A stretch of DNA of 6,986 nucleotides, taken from assembly GCA_045576295.1 (NCBI GenBank), contig JAZNGF010000065.1:1-6986 (forward strand). Direction: 5' to 3'. The DNA is from CAVALG01 sp045576295 (GTDB taxonomy: Bacteria > Bacillota > Clostridia > Oscillospirales > Acutalibacteraceae). The notes beneath the pieces were generated by a model. That model was not told the origin of the DNA and did not search any database. It was given only the letters and a program-made list of their open reading frames with translations. Positions 1-5,812 of the stretch are shown here, in pieces (the first letter of the stretch is position 1; each line of letters begins with the position of its first letter). Made by a program: the position numbers and the translations under genes.

Positions 1-99
1 CTGCGAAGCCTGCTTTTCGCTCATTTCGCCAATGCGCATACATCCAATGGCAACGCTTGGCACCTGCAGCCCGCTTTTGCCTAATTCGATATATTTCAC
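1..99 (-). CDS. Aldo/keto reductase, N-terminal 33 codons only (runs off the window edge)
   Basis: The visible peptide starts (M)KYIELGKSGLQVPSVAIGC and continues MRIGEMSEKQASQ. This is the usual opening of a cytosolic NAD(P)H-dependent aldo/keto reductase of the YdhF-like type: the N-terminal strand pair, then the first barrel strand with the V-P-x-(I/V)-x-(I/V)-G-C-M-R pattern. The family reduces aldehydes or ketones; the substrate cannot be told from this piece, and the catalytic Asp/Tyr/Lys/His lie outside the window. The start is a GTG at 97-99, chosen because an AGGGG ribosome binding site sits 7 nt upstream and the family match begins exactly there. It has its own promoter (129-157) and is separated from the upstream membrane-protein gene by a terminator, so it is not co-transcribed with it. 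The family call is confident; no specific enzyme name is justified. Confidence 0.85.
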   Translation of the reverse strand, partial: MKYIELGKSGLQVPSVAIGCMRIGEMSEKQASQ

Positions 100-128
100 A
101 AAATCACCCCTAAACAATTTATGTTTTA

Positions 129-157
129 ATTATACCCAGCACGCCGCAAATTATCAA
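129..157 (-). promoter_or_regulatory. SigA-type promoter of the aldo/keto reductase gene
   Basis: On the minus strand the sequence reads TTGATA (152-157), a 17-nt spacer, then TATAAT (129-134). This matches the housekeeping consensus at 5 of 6 and 6 of 6 positions. Transcription should begin near 122, giving a leader of about 23 nt that contains the ribosome binding site. It lies just downstream of the previous gene's terminator. Confidence 0.8.
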
Positions 158-171
158 CCCGCCACAAATGC

Positions 172-199
172 AAAAACACCCCGCCGAGTTGCTCGGCGG
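172..199 (-). terminator. Intrinsic terminator of the DUF4282/zinc-ribbon gene
   Basis: On the minus strand an 8-bp perfect GC-rich stem (CCGCCGAG / CTCGGCGG, loop CAA) is followed by GGTGTTTTTG. It starts 10 nt past the stop codon of the gene ending at 210. It separates that gene from the aldo/keto reductase gene. Confidence 0.85.
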
Positions 200-209
200 C
201 ATATTAAAC

Positions 210-788
210 TTAGTTATTAGCCTGTTTTCCGCAAACGGGGCAGAAGTTTGCACCGTTAAGTGATGCACCGCAATAAATGCAAAATGTATTGTCGGTTTGT
301 GCAACAGTTTCGGGTTCGATTGGTGAAGCAGCCGGAGCTTCTTTATAGGTTTCCATTCCGGGAACAGCGAATGCATCAACCTCGTTTGAGCCGTCGCTCT
401 TGATTTTGTTGTTGATTTGAATAACATTCTTAACAAGAAGCACCATCATAATTAAAAGTTCATAAGCAAGGCGAATTACAATTGGGCCTAATATCATAAC
501 AAGCAGGCCATATCCGCCATACCACTTTGTGTAGCCCCAATAGTTCTGAACATAGAAAAGCATGAAAAAGCCGGTGCCAATAACATAGGCAGTTGCAAAT
601 ATGTAAAGAGCTTGCAAAATCTTTTCAATTATAAGGAACCTGAAGTTCACTATATCGTGAATAAGTTTGCCCAACTTGTTTAAAGACTTTCTCTTCTTAG
701 CGGGAACAATAAAGATAAACGCAAGAACCGTTGCCGCAAGCGCAAACACTGCAGCCAAAATACCAATAATATTAATACCTGTACCCAT
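210..788 (-). CDS. Membrane protein, DUF4282-like, with C-terminal zinc ribbon
   Basis: The 192-residue product is an integral membrane protein. Hydrophobic segments lie at about residues 5-28, 58-81 and 93-119. A basic loop (AKKRKS, 30-35) follows the first segment, which suggests that this end is cytoplasmic. The stretch around residues 95-119 (LVMILGPIVIRLAYELLIM) matches my memory of the DUF4282 signature, a family of unknown function. The tail carries a four-cysteine zinc ribbon, C170-x2-C173-x9-C183-x2-C186, of the zinc_ribbon_2 type that often caps clostridial membrane proteins; a Glu/Pro/Ala-rich linker joins it to the membrane part. The start ATG at 786-788 is preceded by GGAGG at a suitable distance. 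The gene appears monocistronic, with promoter 891-919 and terminator 172-199. No enzymatic residues are evident; a structural or regulatory membrane role is only a guess. Confidence 0.85.
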   Translation of the reverse strand: MGTGINIIGILAAVFALAATVLAFIFIVPAKKRKSLNKLGKLIHDIVNFRFLIIEKILQALYIFATAYVIGTGFFMLFYVQNYWGYTKWYGGYGLLVMILGPIVIRLAYELLIMMVLLVKNVIQINNKIKSDGSNEVDAFAVPGMETYKEAPAASPIEPETVAQTDNTFCIYCGASLNGANFCPVCGKQANN

Positions 789-890
789 AATAAAAAACCT
801 CCAAAATAAAATGCTGTTTAGATTCGATTTTTGCAGCCCAAGCCACAGCGCATTATCGCTGTTTTGACCGAGCTTTCAAAAATCCATAGT

Positions 891-919
891 ATTATAACAT
901 TTTTTTCTTTATAATTCAA
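891..919 (-). promoter_or_regulatory. SigA-type promoter of the DUF4282/zinc-ribbon gene
   Basis: The minus strand reads TTGAAT (914-919), a 17-nt spacer, then TATAAT (891-896). The predicted start near 884 gives a leader of roughly 95 nt before the ATG at 788. A second TATAAT copy at 930-935 has no good -35 and is not called. Confidence 0.7.
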
Positions 920-1025
920 GGCAAAAAACATTATAACTGGGCTTTTTTTACATTCACTTAGTAACCACTACCCTTGCTCGATTTTGTTTTAGTTAATGCC
1001 AAGATTTTTGTTCGCTGCCAAAAGC

Positions 1026-1054
1026 AAGCCCCGCCGTTTAATCGGGCGGGGTTT
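1026..1054 (-). terminator. Intrinsic terminator ending the VanW operon (possibly bidirectional)
   Basis: A GC stem CCCCGCC / GGCGGGG (1029-1035 with 1045-1051) has a 9-nt loop and A-rich and T-rich flanks that can extend the pairing. It lies just past the stop codon of the VanW-family gene. The minus-strand tail is CTTGCTTTT. The opposite strand has the tidier run (TTTTGTG), so the element may work in both directions, although no plus-strand gene feeds it. Confidence 0.7.
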
Positions 1055-1058
1055 TGTG

Positions 1059-1886
1059 TTAATTATAAATTAATTCTTTAGGGATGAGCGAATAATCGAA
1101 CATAACCTCAGAGTGGTTATCTAAAACCAATTCTTTTTCAAGCTGTTCGCCGCTTTCACAATCAGTGGTAACGCGGTACAACTTTGAAATACGGTAATAT
1201 TTTTCTCCTTCTTTTTTAAAATGGTGGTCTTCTTCTATTAACTCATAGCTATAGGGAATAGGAGCCCCGGCGCGCAATTCCCCAAGCAGTTCCTCGCCCA
1301 CACACCATAAAAGAAGCTGAAAACTTTGGTTGCTGTTATTTTTAAACCTATAATCTATGTAGTTATAACTTACAGAAGTGCCCGCTGCCAAGGGTATGCG
1401 CTCACCCTCATCGGGAGCTAAAGCATCAGAGTGGGTGTGAAATTCCGTTATAGTTAACGGGCTGTGCATAATAGTGCGGTTAATACAATTTGCCAGGTTG
1501 CACAATCCCCCGCCCACACCGGTTATTAACTTCCTTTGGGTAATAATGCGCCCCACTTTATAACCCTTTCGCTTGGTTGTTTTTCCAACTGTGCGCCAAA
1601 ACGAAAAGGTTTCGCCCGGGTGAATTATAATGCCGTTAATGCATTCGCAAGAAATTTTAATGTTCTCGGCCTTGTTAAATTGTGTGCTTAAATCAACCCC
1701 CGGGGCGCGTTTTATCATATTAGTGTTAAAACTGTATACAACCACCGGTAATTTTTGGTTGCTTTTTGTTTTGGCAATCTTCTCGCGGCTTAGCAGGTTC
1801 GATATATGCCTTTTAACAATCCCCTTTTTTTCTGAAATTTTATAAAAAAAGGGGTTAATATCGCAAAAAAGCTTTTTATTACCCAT
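1059..1886 (-). CDS. VanW family protein
   Basis: The 275-residue product belongs to the VanW family, named after the accessory protein of vanB-type vancomycin resistance clusters. The biochemical role of the family is unknown. The recognisable core is the block HPGETFSFW (89-97), then the glycine-rich GVGGGLCNLAN (123-133), where the family typically has GGG-(I/L)-C-Q-x-(S/A)-N, followed by a Thr-rich segment with ITEFHTHSDA and YNYIDYRFKN. No signal peptide is visible at the N-terminus (GNKKLFCDINPFFYK), so a cytoplasmic location is possible. The length is close to that of the short VanW proteins rather than the long YoaR-like ones. The ATG shares one base with the stop of the upstream YqeG-like gene (TAATG), implying translational coupling. 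No vanH/vanA/B/vanX-type genes are present, so resistance should not be inferred. Confidence 0.92.
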   Translation of the reverse strand: MGNKKLFCDINPFFYKISEKKGIVKRHISNLLSREKIAKTKSNQKLPVVVYSFNTNMIKRAPGVDLSTQFNKAENIKISCECINGIIIHPGETFSFWRTVGKTTKRKGYKVGRIITQRKLITGVGGGLCNLANCINRTIMHSPLTITEFHTHSDALAPDEGERIPLAAGTSVSYNYIDYRFKNNSNQSFQLLLWCVGEELLGELRAGAPIPYSYELIEEDHHFKKEGEKYYRISKLYRVTTDCESGEQLEKELVLDNHSEVMFDYSLIPKELIYN

Positions 1887-2425
1887 TAGAATAATTCCTC
1901 CTTGGTTATAACATCATCAAACCTGTGATACGACCTTCGAAAGCGAAAAAACAGCAGCACAACCTTTTCAAGATAACGGCTTATTCCAACCTTTTGCTTT
2001 TTTGGGGTTCTAACATAATGAACGAAGATACTGCCCAGCCCAAATTTGTTTGCACCGTAAATGTCAATAAGCATTTGATCGCCTAAGCATACCACCTGTT
2101 GTTTTGGTATTTCAAGCGTGTTTAACGCCAACCTGTAACAGTTCGGGTTGGGCTTGTCGGCATCGGCAATATATGGTGAATCTATGTTCTTAACAAACCT
2201 CTCTAACCTTGAGGGGCTGTTGTTAGACACAAGAACAGTTTTAAAGCCTATTTCGTGAATTTTGCGAAACAATTCATCTACCCTTGGGGTGGAATCATCG
2301 TTGTGATGAACAAGCGTGTTATCAACATCAAAAATTATTCCGCGATACCCTTTATTATATAGTTTTTGATAGTCGATAGAAAATACGCTTTGGGCATAGC
2401 CACCCGGATATAAAGAACGAAACAT
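1886..2425 (-). CDS. yqeG: YqeG family HAD-superfamily (IIIA-type) phosphatase
   Basis: This 179-residue protein has all four HAD motifs. Motif I is DVDNT (33-37) with nucleophile D33 and acid/base D35. Motif II is the serine in VLVSNNS (S67), motif III is K91 in DADKPNPN, and motif IV is GDQMLID (115-121). The length and the N-terminal MFRSLYPGGYAQSVFSIDY fit the YqeG/GEP4 family of subclass IIIA phosphatases. Yeast GEP4 dephosphorylates phosphatidylglycerophosphate; the substrate of the bacterial members is less certain, so the reaction is not asserted. The ATG at 2423-2425 has GGAGG (2435-2439) 9 nt upstream. The gene follows the TIM-barrel gene by 61 nt with no terminator in between, and overlaps the next gene by one base. 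Sequence and motif evidence for the family is strong. Confidence 0.9.
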   Translation of the reverse strand: MFRSLYPGGYAQSVFSIDYQKLYNKGYRGIIFDVDNTLVHHNDDSTPRVDELFRKIHEIGFKTVLVSNNSPSRLERFVKNIDSPYIADADKPNPNCYRLALNTLEIPKQQVVCLGDQMLIDIYGANKFGLGSIFVHYVRTPKKQKVGISRYLEKVVLLFFRFRRSYHRFDDVITKEELF

Positions 2426-2486
2426 ACGGTGTATCCTCCAACACAGGCGTTTTACTCTTAAACACTCAAATTTGTTAAGCAGAATA

Positions 2487-3152
2487 TTATTCGTTCAAAT
2501 AGCGATAAACCTCTTCTATCTGTTTCGCCATATCATCACCGAAGACATTTTCAAAAAAAGCACTTCCCACCGTGAAAAAATCAGGGGAAATTCTTTTCAC
2601 TTCATCTAATCTGCCGTAACTGTTTATGCCGCCCGCCAAGCAGATGGGAGCGTTTGTTTTATTTATGAACTCGCGGCTAAGCTCAAAGCCGTTTCCGCAA
2701 TAGCGGTAGCCCAACAAATCAAATCCGTTAACACCTTTTTTAAGGTAGTTTTGCGCTTCTTCGCACATTTCTTCAACCGTGCCTTCCAGCACCGACGGCC
2801 GTTGCGACACCTTGCCCACAAACGGCATATATTTCAGGTTGTTTGTGCGGCACAGTTCGTTCACCGAATCAAAAAACACGGTTCCAACCAATATATCACA
2901 TCCGCATTCCACCGCTAACCTTGCACCTTCAAGGCAGGCCTCTTCTGAATATGCAACCACCTCTAAAACTCCGATTTTGTTGCTTGCCTTTATAGCAGCA
3001 TATAACCGCTTTAGCTCTTCAGGCGGGACCCCTTGTTCTTTTGCTCCCCAATAGTTTACAGGGGTATGCTTGCAGGCTTCAAAAACCTCTACCGCATTTT
3101 TAACAGTATAATCATTGTGCGTTAGCATAACAATTAATTCAGGTTTATTCAT
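2487..3152 (-). CDS. TIM-barrel protein, ribulose-phosphate-binding-like fold, substrate unknown
   Basis: From the ATG at 3150-3152 the product has 221 residues, a normal size for a small (beta/alpha)8 barrel. The C-terminal phosphate-binding signature is clear: LAGGINS (172-178) at the end of strand 7 and TVGSAFFEN (194-202) at strand 8, as in HisA/TrpF/KGPDC-type barrels. Other conserved-looking strand ends are VMLTHND (8-14), GVLEVVAYS (61-69), DILVGTVFFDS (86-96), MPFVGKVSQRPS (109-120) and GFDLLGYRYCGN (143-154). I recognise the protein type from clostridial genomes but know no assigned reaction; a phosphosugar lyase, epimerase or synthase is plausible. An in-frame GTG start at 3164 would add four residues but lacks a ribosome binding site, whereas GGGA lies 6 nt before the chosen ATG. 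It sits 30 nt after the zinc-ribbon gene and 61 nt before the YqeG-like gene. Confidence 0.8.
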   Translation of the reverse strand: MNKPELIVMLTHNDYTVKNAVEVFEACKHTPVNYWGAKEQGVPPEELKRLYAAIKASNKIGVLEVVAYSEEACLEGARLAVECGCDILVGTVFFDSVNELCRTNNLKYMPFVGKVSQRPSVLEGTVEEMCEEAQNYLKKGVNGFDLLGYRYCGNGFELSREFINKTNAPICLAGGINSYGRLDEVKRISPDFFTVGSAFFENVFGDDMAKQIEEVYRYLNE

Positions 3153-3182
3153 ACACATTCCCACATTTTAAGCGTATTTGCT

Positions 3183-3590
3183 TTATAAATCTAAAGTTTT
3201 AGGGTCAACCGGCTCAATCACGAAAGAGTTAGCCCAGAAGCCCGGTTTAATATAAACCTTGGCATAGGCAATTCTGTTTTCGGGTGTGAGGGTTACCTGC
3301 ATATCTTGGCACTTGCGGCTCATACCAACCGCGCAGTGCAGGTTATAGGTTCCATAGGGCAGCGGGAAGCAAAGAAGTTCCTTGTTGCCTATATGGCCAA
3401 AGCCCTCGCCGTTAATATAAATTCCAAAGCCGCCTGCAACTCCATAGAATGAGCCTTGGCGGTACAAATAAATGCAGGCGTCGCCATGAAGCGCAATAGG
3501 CTGTTTGCATTCAGGGCAGATGGTTGCGCCTTGCACTACGTTTGATACTTCTTTACAATGTGGGCATTTAATTCTAATTTTTGCTGACAT
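3183..3590 (-). CDS. Zinc-ribbon protein with DUF2846-like beta domain
   Basis: The 135-residue product starts with a compact zinc ribbon, C9-P-H-C12 and C25-P-E-C28. A beta-rich domain with no membrane segment follows. Its pattern, IYLYRQGSF (39-47), then FGIYINGEGFGHIGNKELL, a short loop, and FPLPYGTYNLHC, resembles the DUF2846 layout in which a strand 'vyvNGxxxGxL' is followed by 'PxGxYxl'. The assignment is by pattern and is moderately sure. The molecular role is unknown; similar proteins often display or sense small ligands or carry surface-like beta-sandwiches, but nothing here proves that. The ATG at 3588-3590 has AGGAG (3599-3603) 8 nt upstream. It is the first gene of the probable four-gene unit running to 1059. 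It shares the zinc-ribbon theme, but no sequence identity, with the membrane protein at 210-788. Confidence 0.8.
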   Translation of the reverse strand: MSAKIRIKCPHCKEVSNVVQGATICPECKQPIALHGDACIYLYRQGSFYGVAGGFGIYINGEGFGHIGNKELLCFPLPYGTYNLHCAVGMSRKCQDMQVTLTPENRIAYAKVYIKPGFWANSFVIEPVDPKTLDL

Positions 3591-3674
3591 ATCTAAAACT
3601 CCTTTTGTTTCTTACACACTGCCAACTCGCAGTTTTTGAAAAGCGCAACTTTCGGCAATGTTTGACAATTCCAT

Positions 3675-3701
3675 ATTATCACATTCGAGCGTTTTTAGCA
3701 A
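3675..3701 (-). promoter_or_regulatory. Possible extended -10 promoter of the zinc-ribbon/TIM-barrel/yqeG/vanW unit
   Basis: The minus strand has TGTGATAAT, an extended -10 with hexamer GATAAT at 3675-3680. TTGCTA (3696-3701) lies upstream with only a 15-nt spacer. This is the best candidate in the 285-nt gap 3591-3875, which otherwise holds only the terminator of the upstream lipoprotein gene. It is weaker than the other promoters in this window. Confidence 0.4.
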
Positions 3702-3825
3702 GGCGCAACCCAACTTAAATTTTGCAAGGATTCAAAGCACAAGCCCCTTTCGCAGATATATTACCCTACCGGAAAACATCTTTCAAGGGGTTTTATGCAT
3801 TCGGTTAAAACATAAAACTAAACCG

Positions 3826-3858
3826 AAACACCCGCCCCAAAACGGGCGGGTGTTTTTT
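3826..3858 (-). terminator. Strong hairpin terminator after the lipoprotein gene, probably bidirectional
   Basis: A perfect stem of at least 11 bp pairs 3827-3837 with 3844-3854 (core CACCCGCCC / GGGCGGGTG). It has a 6-nt loop, with an A-run on one side and a T-run on the other. It begins about 20 nt past the stop codon at 3876. The minus-strand tail is TTTCGGTTTAG; the plus-strand tail, TTTTTTGA, is stronger, so termination in both directions is likely. Confidence 0.8.
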
Positions 3859-3875
3859 GATGTTTAACATAGCAA

Positions 3876-4283
3876 TTACTTTTTAACAAATACATACGTA
3901 TCGCCTGAGTCGTTTAGAGTTACTTTACCGTTTCTAACCGAAAAATCATACGATTCATTAGCGTAGTCAATATTCCACATTTCATCGTCTGAAAATTCCA
4001 TATCCTTGATTTGACCATACAAAGCCAATTGCGCTGTGCCGTCGCTAAACAGCTCAACGTACATATCACCCATAGCATCTTCGGCTTGTTGTAATATATC
4101 ACCGGAAGTAACGGTGCCGTCTTCGCGCTTTATAGTTTTTAGCTCGTATCTGCCCGTAACATACTGCTTAACAGCGGTATCATCAGTGAAAACGGCTTGT
4201 TCGCTGCCGCCGCACGCGCTAAAGCTAAAAAGAACCCCCAGAACCAAAACAGCGCATAAAACAATTCTTATAGTGTTTTTCAT
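3876..4283 (-). CDS. Small lipoprotein, possibly lipocalin/calycin-like
   Basis: This 135-residue protein has a type II signal peptide: basic MKNTIR, a hydrophobic core VLCAVLVLGVLFSF, and a lipobox FSAC with the lipidated cysteine at C24, followed by GG. The mature part should be anchored on the outer face of the cytoplasmic membrane. It runs YVTGRYELKTIKREDG (41-56), then MYVELFSDGTAQLALYG, then a region ending GKVTLNDSGDTYVFVKK. This alternation of 'G-x-Y-x-L', 'DGTA' and a closing 'G-x-x-L/V-x-F' is typical of the small beta-barrel clostridial lipoproteins of unknown function. The ATG has an AAGG ribosome binding site 9 nt upstream. The gene seems monocistronic, with a terminator just after it and a possible promoter at 4308-4316. 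No ligand can be named. Confidence 0.85.
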   Translation of the reverse strand: MKNTIRIVLCAVLVLGVLFSFSACGGSEQAVFTDDTAVKQYVTGRYELKTIKREDGTVTSGDILQQAEDAMGDMYVELFSDGTAQLALYGQIKDMEFSDDEMWNIDYANESYDFSVRNGKVTLNDSGDTYVFVKK

Positions 4284-4307
4284 TGCAGTTTACCTTCTTT
4301 CTTAAAA

Positions 4308-4316
4308 AATATAACA
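4308..4316 (-). promoter_or_regulatory. Possible extended -10 element for the lipoprotein gene
   Basis: The minus strand reads TGTTATATT, a TG-N extended -10 with hexamer TATATT at 4308-4313, about 25 nt upstream of the start codon. No convincing -35 is present at 15-18 nt. A short inverted repeat GCAAC-5-GTTGC (4325-4339) falls where the -35 would be and could be an operator, but its 5-bp arms may be chance. Confidence 0.4.
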
Positions 4317-4462
4317 CTTACATGGCAACGTTTAGTTGCTACACCATATTACCATAAGCCACCATTAAAGCCAATAGTTTTTTGCAAATTTCTTTTATAT
4401 GTTTTTTGATTGCTGCATATCCCGAATTTGCAGCCTGTGCTGCTATACGCAAAAGAGGGAAA

Positions 4463-4663
4463 TTAGTCATCGCACCAACCATAACTCTCACCATCAAGAA
4501 TCCCAATGTCATATTTCTTACTGGCCTTGCTGTTTAACTTGGTAACCTTCTGGTTTGCTTTGTTGGCTTTGTATGCTTTGTTGTTCGGATTATGCTGGTT
4601 GGCATAATCGTTCAACTGCTGCTGGGTATGTGTCTTGCTGGACACACCTTTTTTATTTGCCAT
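4463..4663 (-). CDS. Small hydrophilic Lys/Asn/Gln-rich protein of unknown function
   Basis: The 66-residue product opens MANKKGVSSKTHTQQQLND and continues YANQHNPNNKAYKANKANQK. It is strongly basic and polar apart from an acidic tail (ILDGESYGWCDD), with no membrane segment or signal peptide. I recall similar short proteins with the 'THTQQQLNDYANQHNPNNKAY' core in many Firmicutes, annotated as hypothetical, so it is probably a real conserved gene. The composition suggests a partly disordered protein, perhaps nucleic-acid binding, but that is inference. The ATG at 4661-4663 is chosen because AGGAG lies 6 nt upstream; an in-frame ATG seven codons earlier (4684) has no such site and would put the ribosome binding site inside the gene. 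It has its own promoter (4827-4855) and a long leader. No terminator was found in the 179 nt after it. Confidence 0.8.
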   Translation of the reverse strand: MANKKGVSSKTHTQQQLNDYANQHNPNNKAYKANKANQKVTKLNSKASKKYDIGILDGESYGWCDD

Positions 4664-4786
4664 ATCATTCTCCTTTCTCCGCAAAACTAATGATTAGAGA
4701 TTGCATACGATGGTCGACTACCAAGAGCCATTTTTAAACCTACAAAATAAATCAATGCAAATTCTATCCTTTGCGGTCGGAGCCAG

Positions 4787-4814
4787 ATTTGCTTAATAAA
4801 TACTATAAGCAAAT
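4787..4814 (-). repeat. Inverted repeat at the start of the small-protein leader
   Basis: ATTTGCTTA (4787-4795) and TAAGCAAAT (4806-4814) form a perfect 9-bp AT-rich stem with a 10-nt loop. It falls within the first 35 nt of the predicted leader RNA. It could be a 5' stabilising hairpin, part of a leader fold, or a protein-binding site. No known riboswitch class is recognised in the leader. Confidence 0.5.
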
Positions 4815-4826
4815 TTAAGCACACTT

Positions 4827-4855
4827 ATTATATCATAACAAGCCATCGGTTACAA
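4827..4855 (-). promoter_or_regulatory. SigA-type promoter of the small Lys/Asn-rich protein gene
   Basis: The minus strand reads TTGTAA (4850-4855), a 17-nt spacer, then TATAAT (4827-4832). The predicted start near 4820 implies a leader of about 155 nt before the ATG at 4663, unusually long for a 66-codon gene. The promoter lies just downstream of the AbiE terminator. Confidence 0.7.
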
Positions 4856-4873
4856 TAATTTACCATAAATATT

Positions 4874-4905
4874 AGAAAAACGGATGAGTGCTACCTCATC
4901 CGTTT
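4874..4905 (-). terminator. Intrinsic terminator of the AbiE operon
   Basis: An 11-bp perfect stem AAACGGATGAG / CTCATCCGTTT (4878-4888 with 4895-4905) has a 6-nt loop. On the minus strand it is followed by a T-run (CCGTTTTTCTAAT). It starts 4 nt after the stop codon of the toxin gene. Confidence 0.9.
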
Positions 4906-4909
4906 GCCG

Positions 4910-5812
4910 TTAAAACAACTTATAATCAACGATTTTTTGTAAGGTCTTAATTGCGGTAGCATAAGGCACATCTTCAAAAAGCATTTTTGCGGTAATATTC
5001 TCGTAATCCTTCTTGTAGATATCCTTATCAATTATCTCTTGCAGCAGAGCATTCATATCGATACCATCTTTTGCCGAGTGGCATTGCTCGTGGGGATTCC
5101 GTTCATCGAACACCTCGCTCACCAGTTGCTTCATATTGGCATCCAATGTAACAATATCGGACAACTTATAAATATCGTAAATGTGTCTGGAATGCTCCTG
5201 AACAGCATCGCTTAAATAATAATCGCCCAAGGCATACAACTTATCAATAAGGGTTCTGGAAGCCGTCTGAACATTCAATTCAAAGGGTTCAAGACCGTAT
5301 TGCTGGGTTAAATCATCATAACCGTTTTGTTTAAGGTAATCATAAATAATGCTGGTTGCCTGCAAACGCTGGCAGGGATATGCCTTAATATAAACGGCGG
5401 TCTCAATTATCAAATGCTCTTTTAAGAAGTTCGAAGAGAAGACGGTCGTATAGTCAACGATATATCGGTTATAGTTTCGCCTGCTTCTGACATTATCGGC
5501 ATTGTCAAGGGTAAAGCCGAGCTCATCGATAATGGATACGATGTTCTCTTTGAGTTTCTTTCGCTGCCCCTCGGTGGGTTTGCTCTGGGTATCGATGTTT
5601 AAGTCGATGTCTTCCGAAAAACGGTTTATAGCCTTGTAACATTTGGAAAGAGAAGTGCCGCCCTTAAATATGATGTTGGGTTGTAATTCTACTATTCTCT
5701 TTAAGAATAGTGTAACATAATAGTCTTTTTCTATGATACTGGGTTCGATGCCAGTTTCACTTGCCACTTTAAGAATAACCTGTTCAAAGGTTTCTCTGTC
5801 ATTGTGCAACAC
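4910..5812 (-). CDS. abiEii: AbiEii/AbiGii family nucleotidyltransferase toxin (type IV toxin-antitoxin)
   Basis: The 300-residue product has the four motifs of the AbiEii (DUF1814) nucleotidyltransferases. Motif I is FKGGTSLSKCY (49-59) followed by the metal-binding pair EDIDL (D68, D70). Motif III is TASRTLIDKLYAL (183-195) with K191, and motif IV is HSRHIYDIYKL (207-217) with D213. An IEKDYYV element (27-33) precedes motif I, as in other members. Family toxins transfer nucleotides, in characterised cases blocking tRNA or growth; phage abortive infection is the original AbiE phenotype. The target here is unknown. All catalytic residues are present, so the gene looks intact. The start is a GTG at 5810-5812, supported by GAGG 9 nt upstream, inside the end of the antitoxin gene; the 14-nt overlap implies coupled translation. 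A terminator directly follows. Confidence 0.92.
   Translation of the reverse strand: MLHNDRETFEQVILKVASETGIEPSIIEKDYYVTLFLKRIVELQPNIIFKGGTSLSKCYKAINRFSEDIDLNIDTQSKPTEGQRKKLKENIVSIIDELGFTLDNADNVRSRRNYNRYIVDYTTVFSSNFLKEHLIIETAVYIKAYPCQRLQATSIIYDYLKQNGYDDLTQQYGLEPFELNVQTASRTLIDKLYALGDYYLSDAVQEHSRHIYDIYKLSDIVTLDANMKQLVSEVFDERNPHEQCHSAKDGIDMNALLQEIIDKDIYKKDYENITAKMLFEDVPYATAIKTLQKIVDYKLF

Noticed and set aside
119..436. 105-codon minus-strand open frame overlapping the DUF4282/zinc-ribbon gene
   Set aside because: It is a shadow of the real gene in another frame and runs through the terminator and the downstream promoter.
930..958. Second promoter upstream of the DUF4282 gene
   Set aside because: TATAAT is present at 930-935, but no -35-like hexamer lies at 16-18 nt; the promoter at 891-919 is much better.
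1059..1886. Vancomycin resistance cluster
   Set aside because: A VanW-family gene alone is common in clostridial genomes. No ligase, lactate dehydrogenase, dipeptidase or VanRS-type genes are present in the window.
3153..3164. GTG start four codons upstream for the TIM-barrel protein
   Set aside because: No ribosome binding site precedes it, whereas GGGA sits 6 nt before the ATG at 3150-3152.
3658..3867. 69-codon plus-strand open frame between the zinc-ribbon and lipoprotein genes
   Set aside because: It has no ribosome binding site, reads through the GC-rich terminator hairpin and shows no protein family resemblance.
4382..4443. GCTGCA/TGCAGC and GCAGC/GCTGC hairpins as a terminator for the small Lys/Asn-rich protein gene
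   Set aside because: The stems are only 5-6 bp, mutually exclusive, and no T-run follows on the minus strand.
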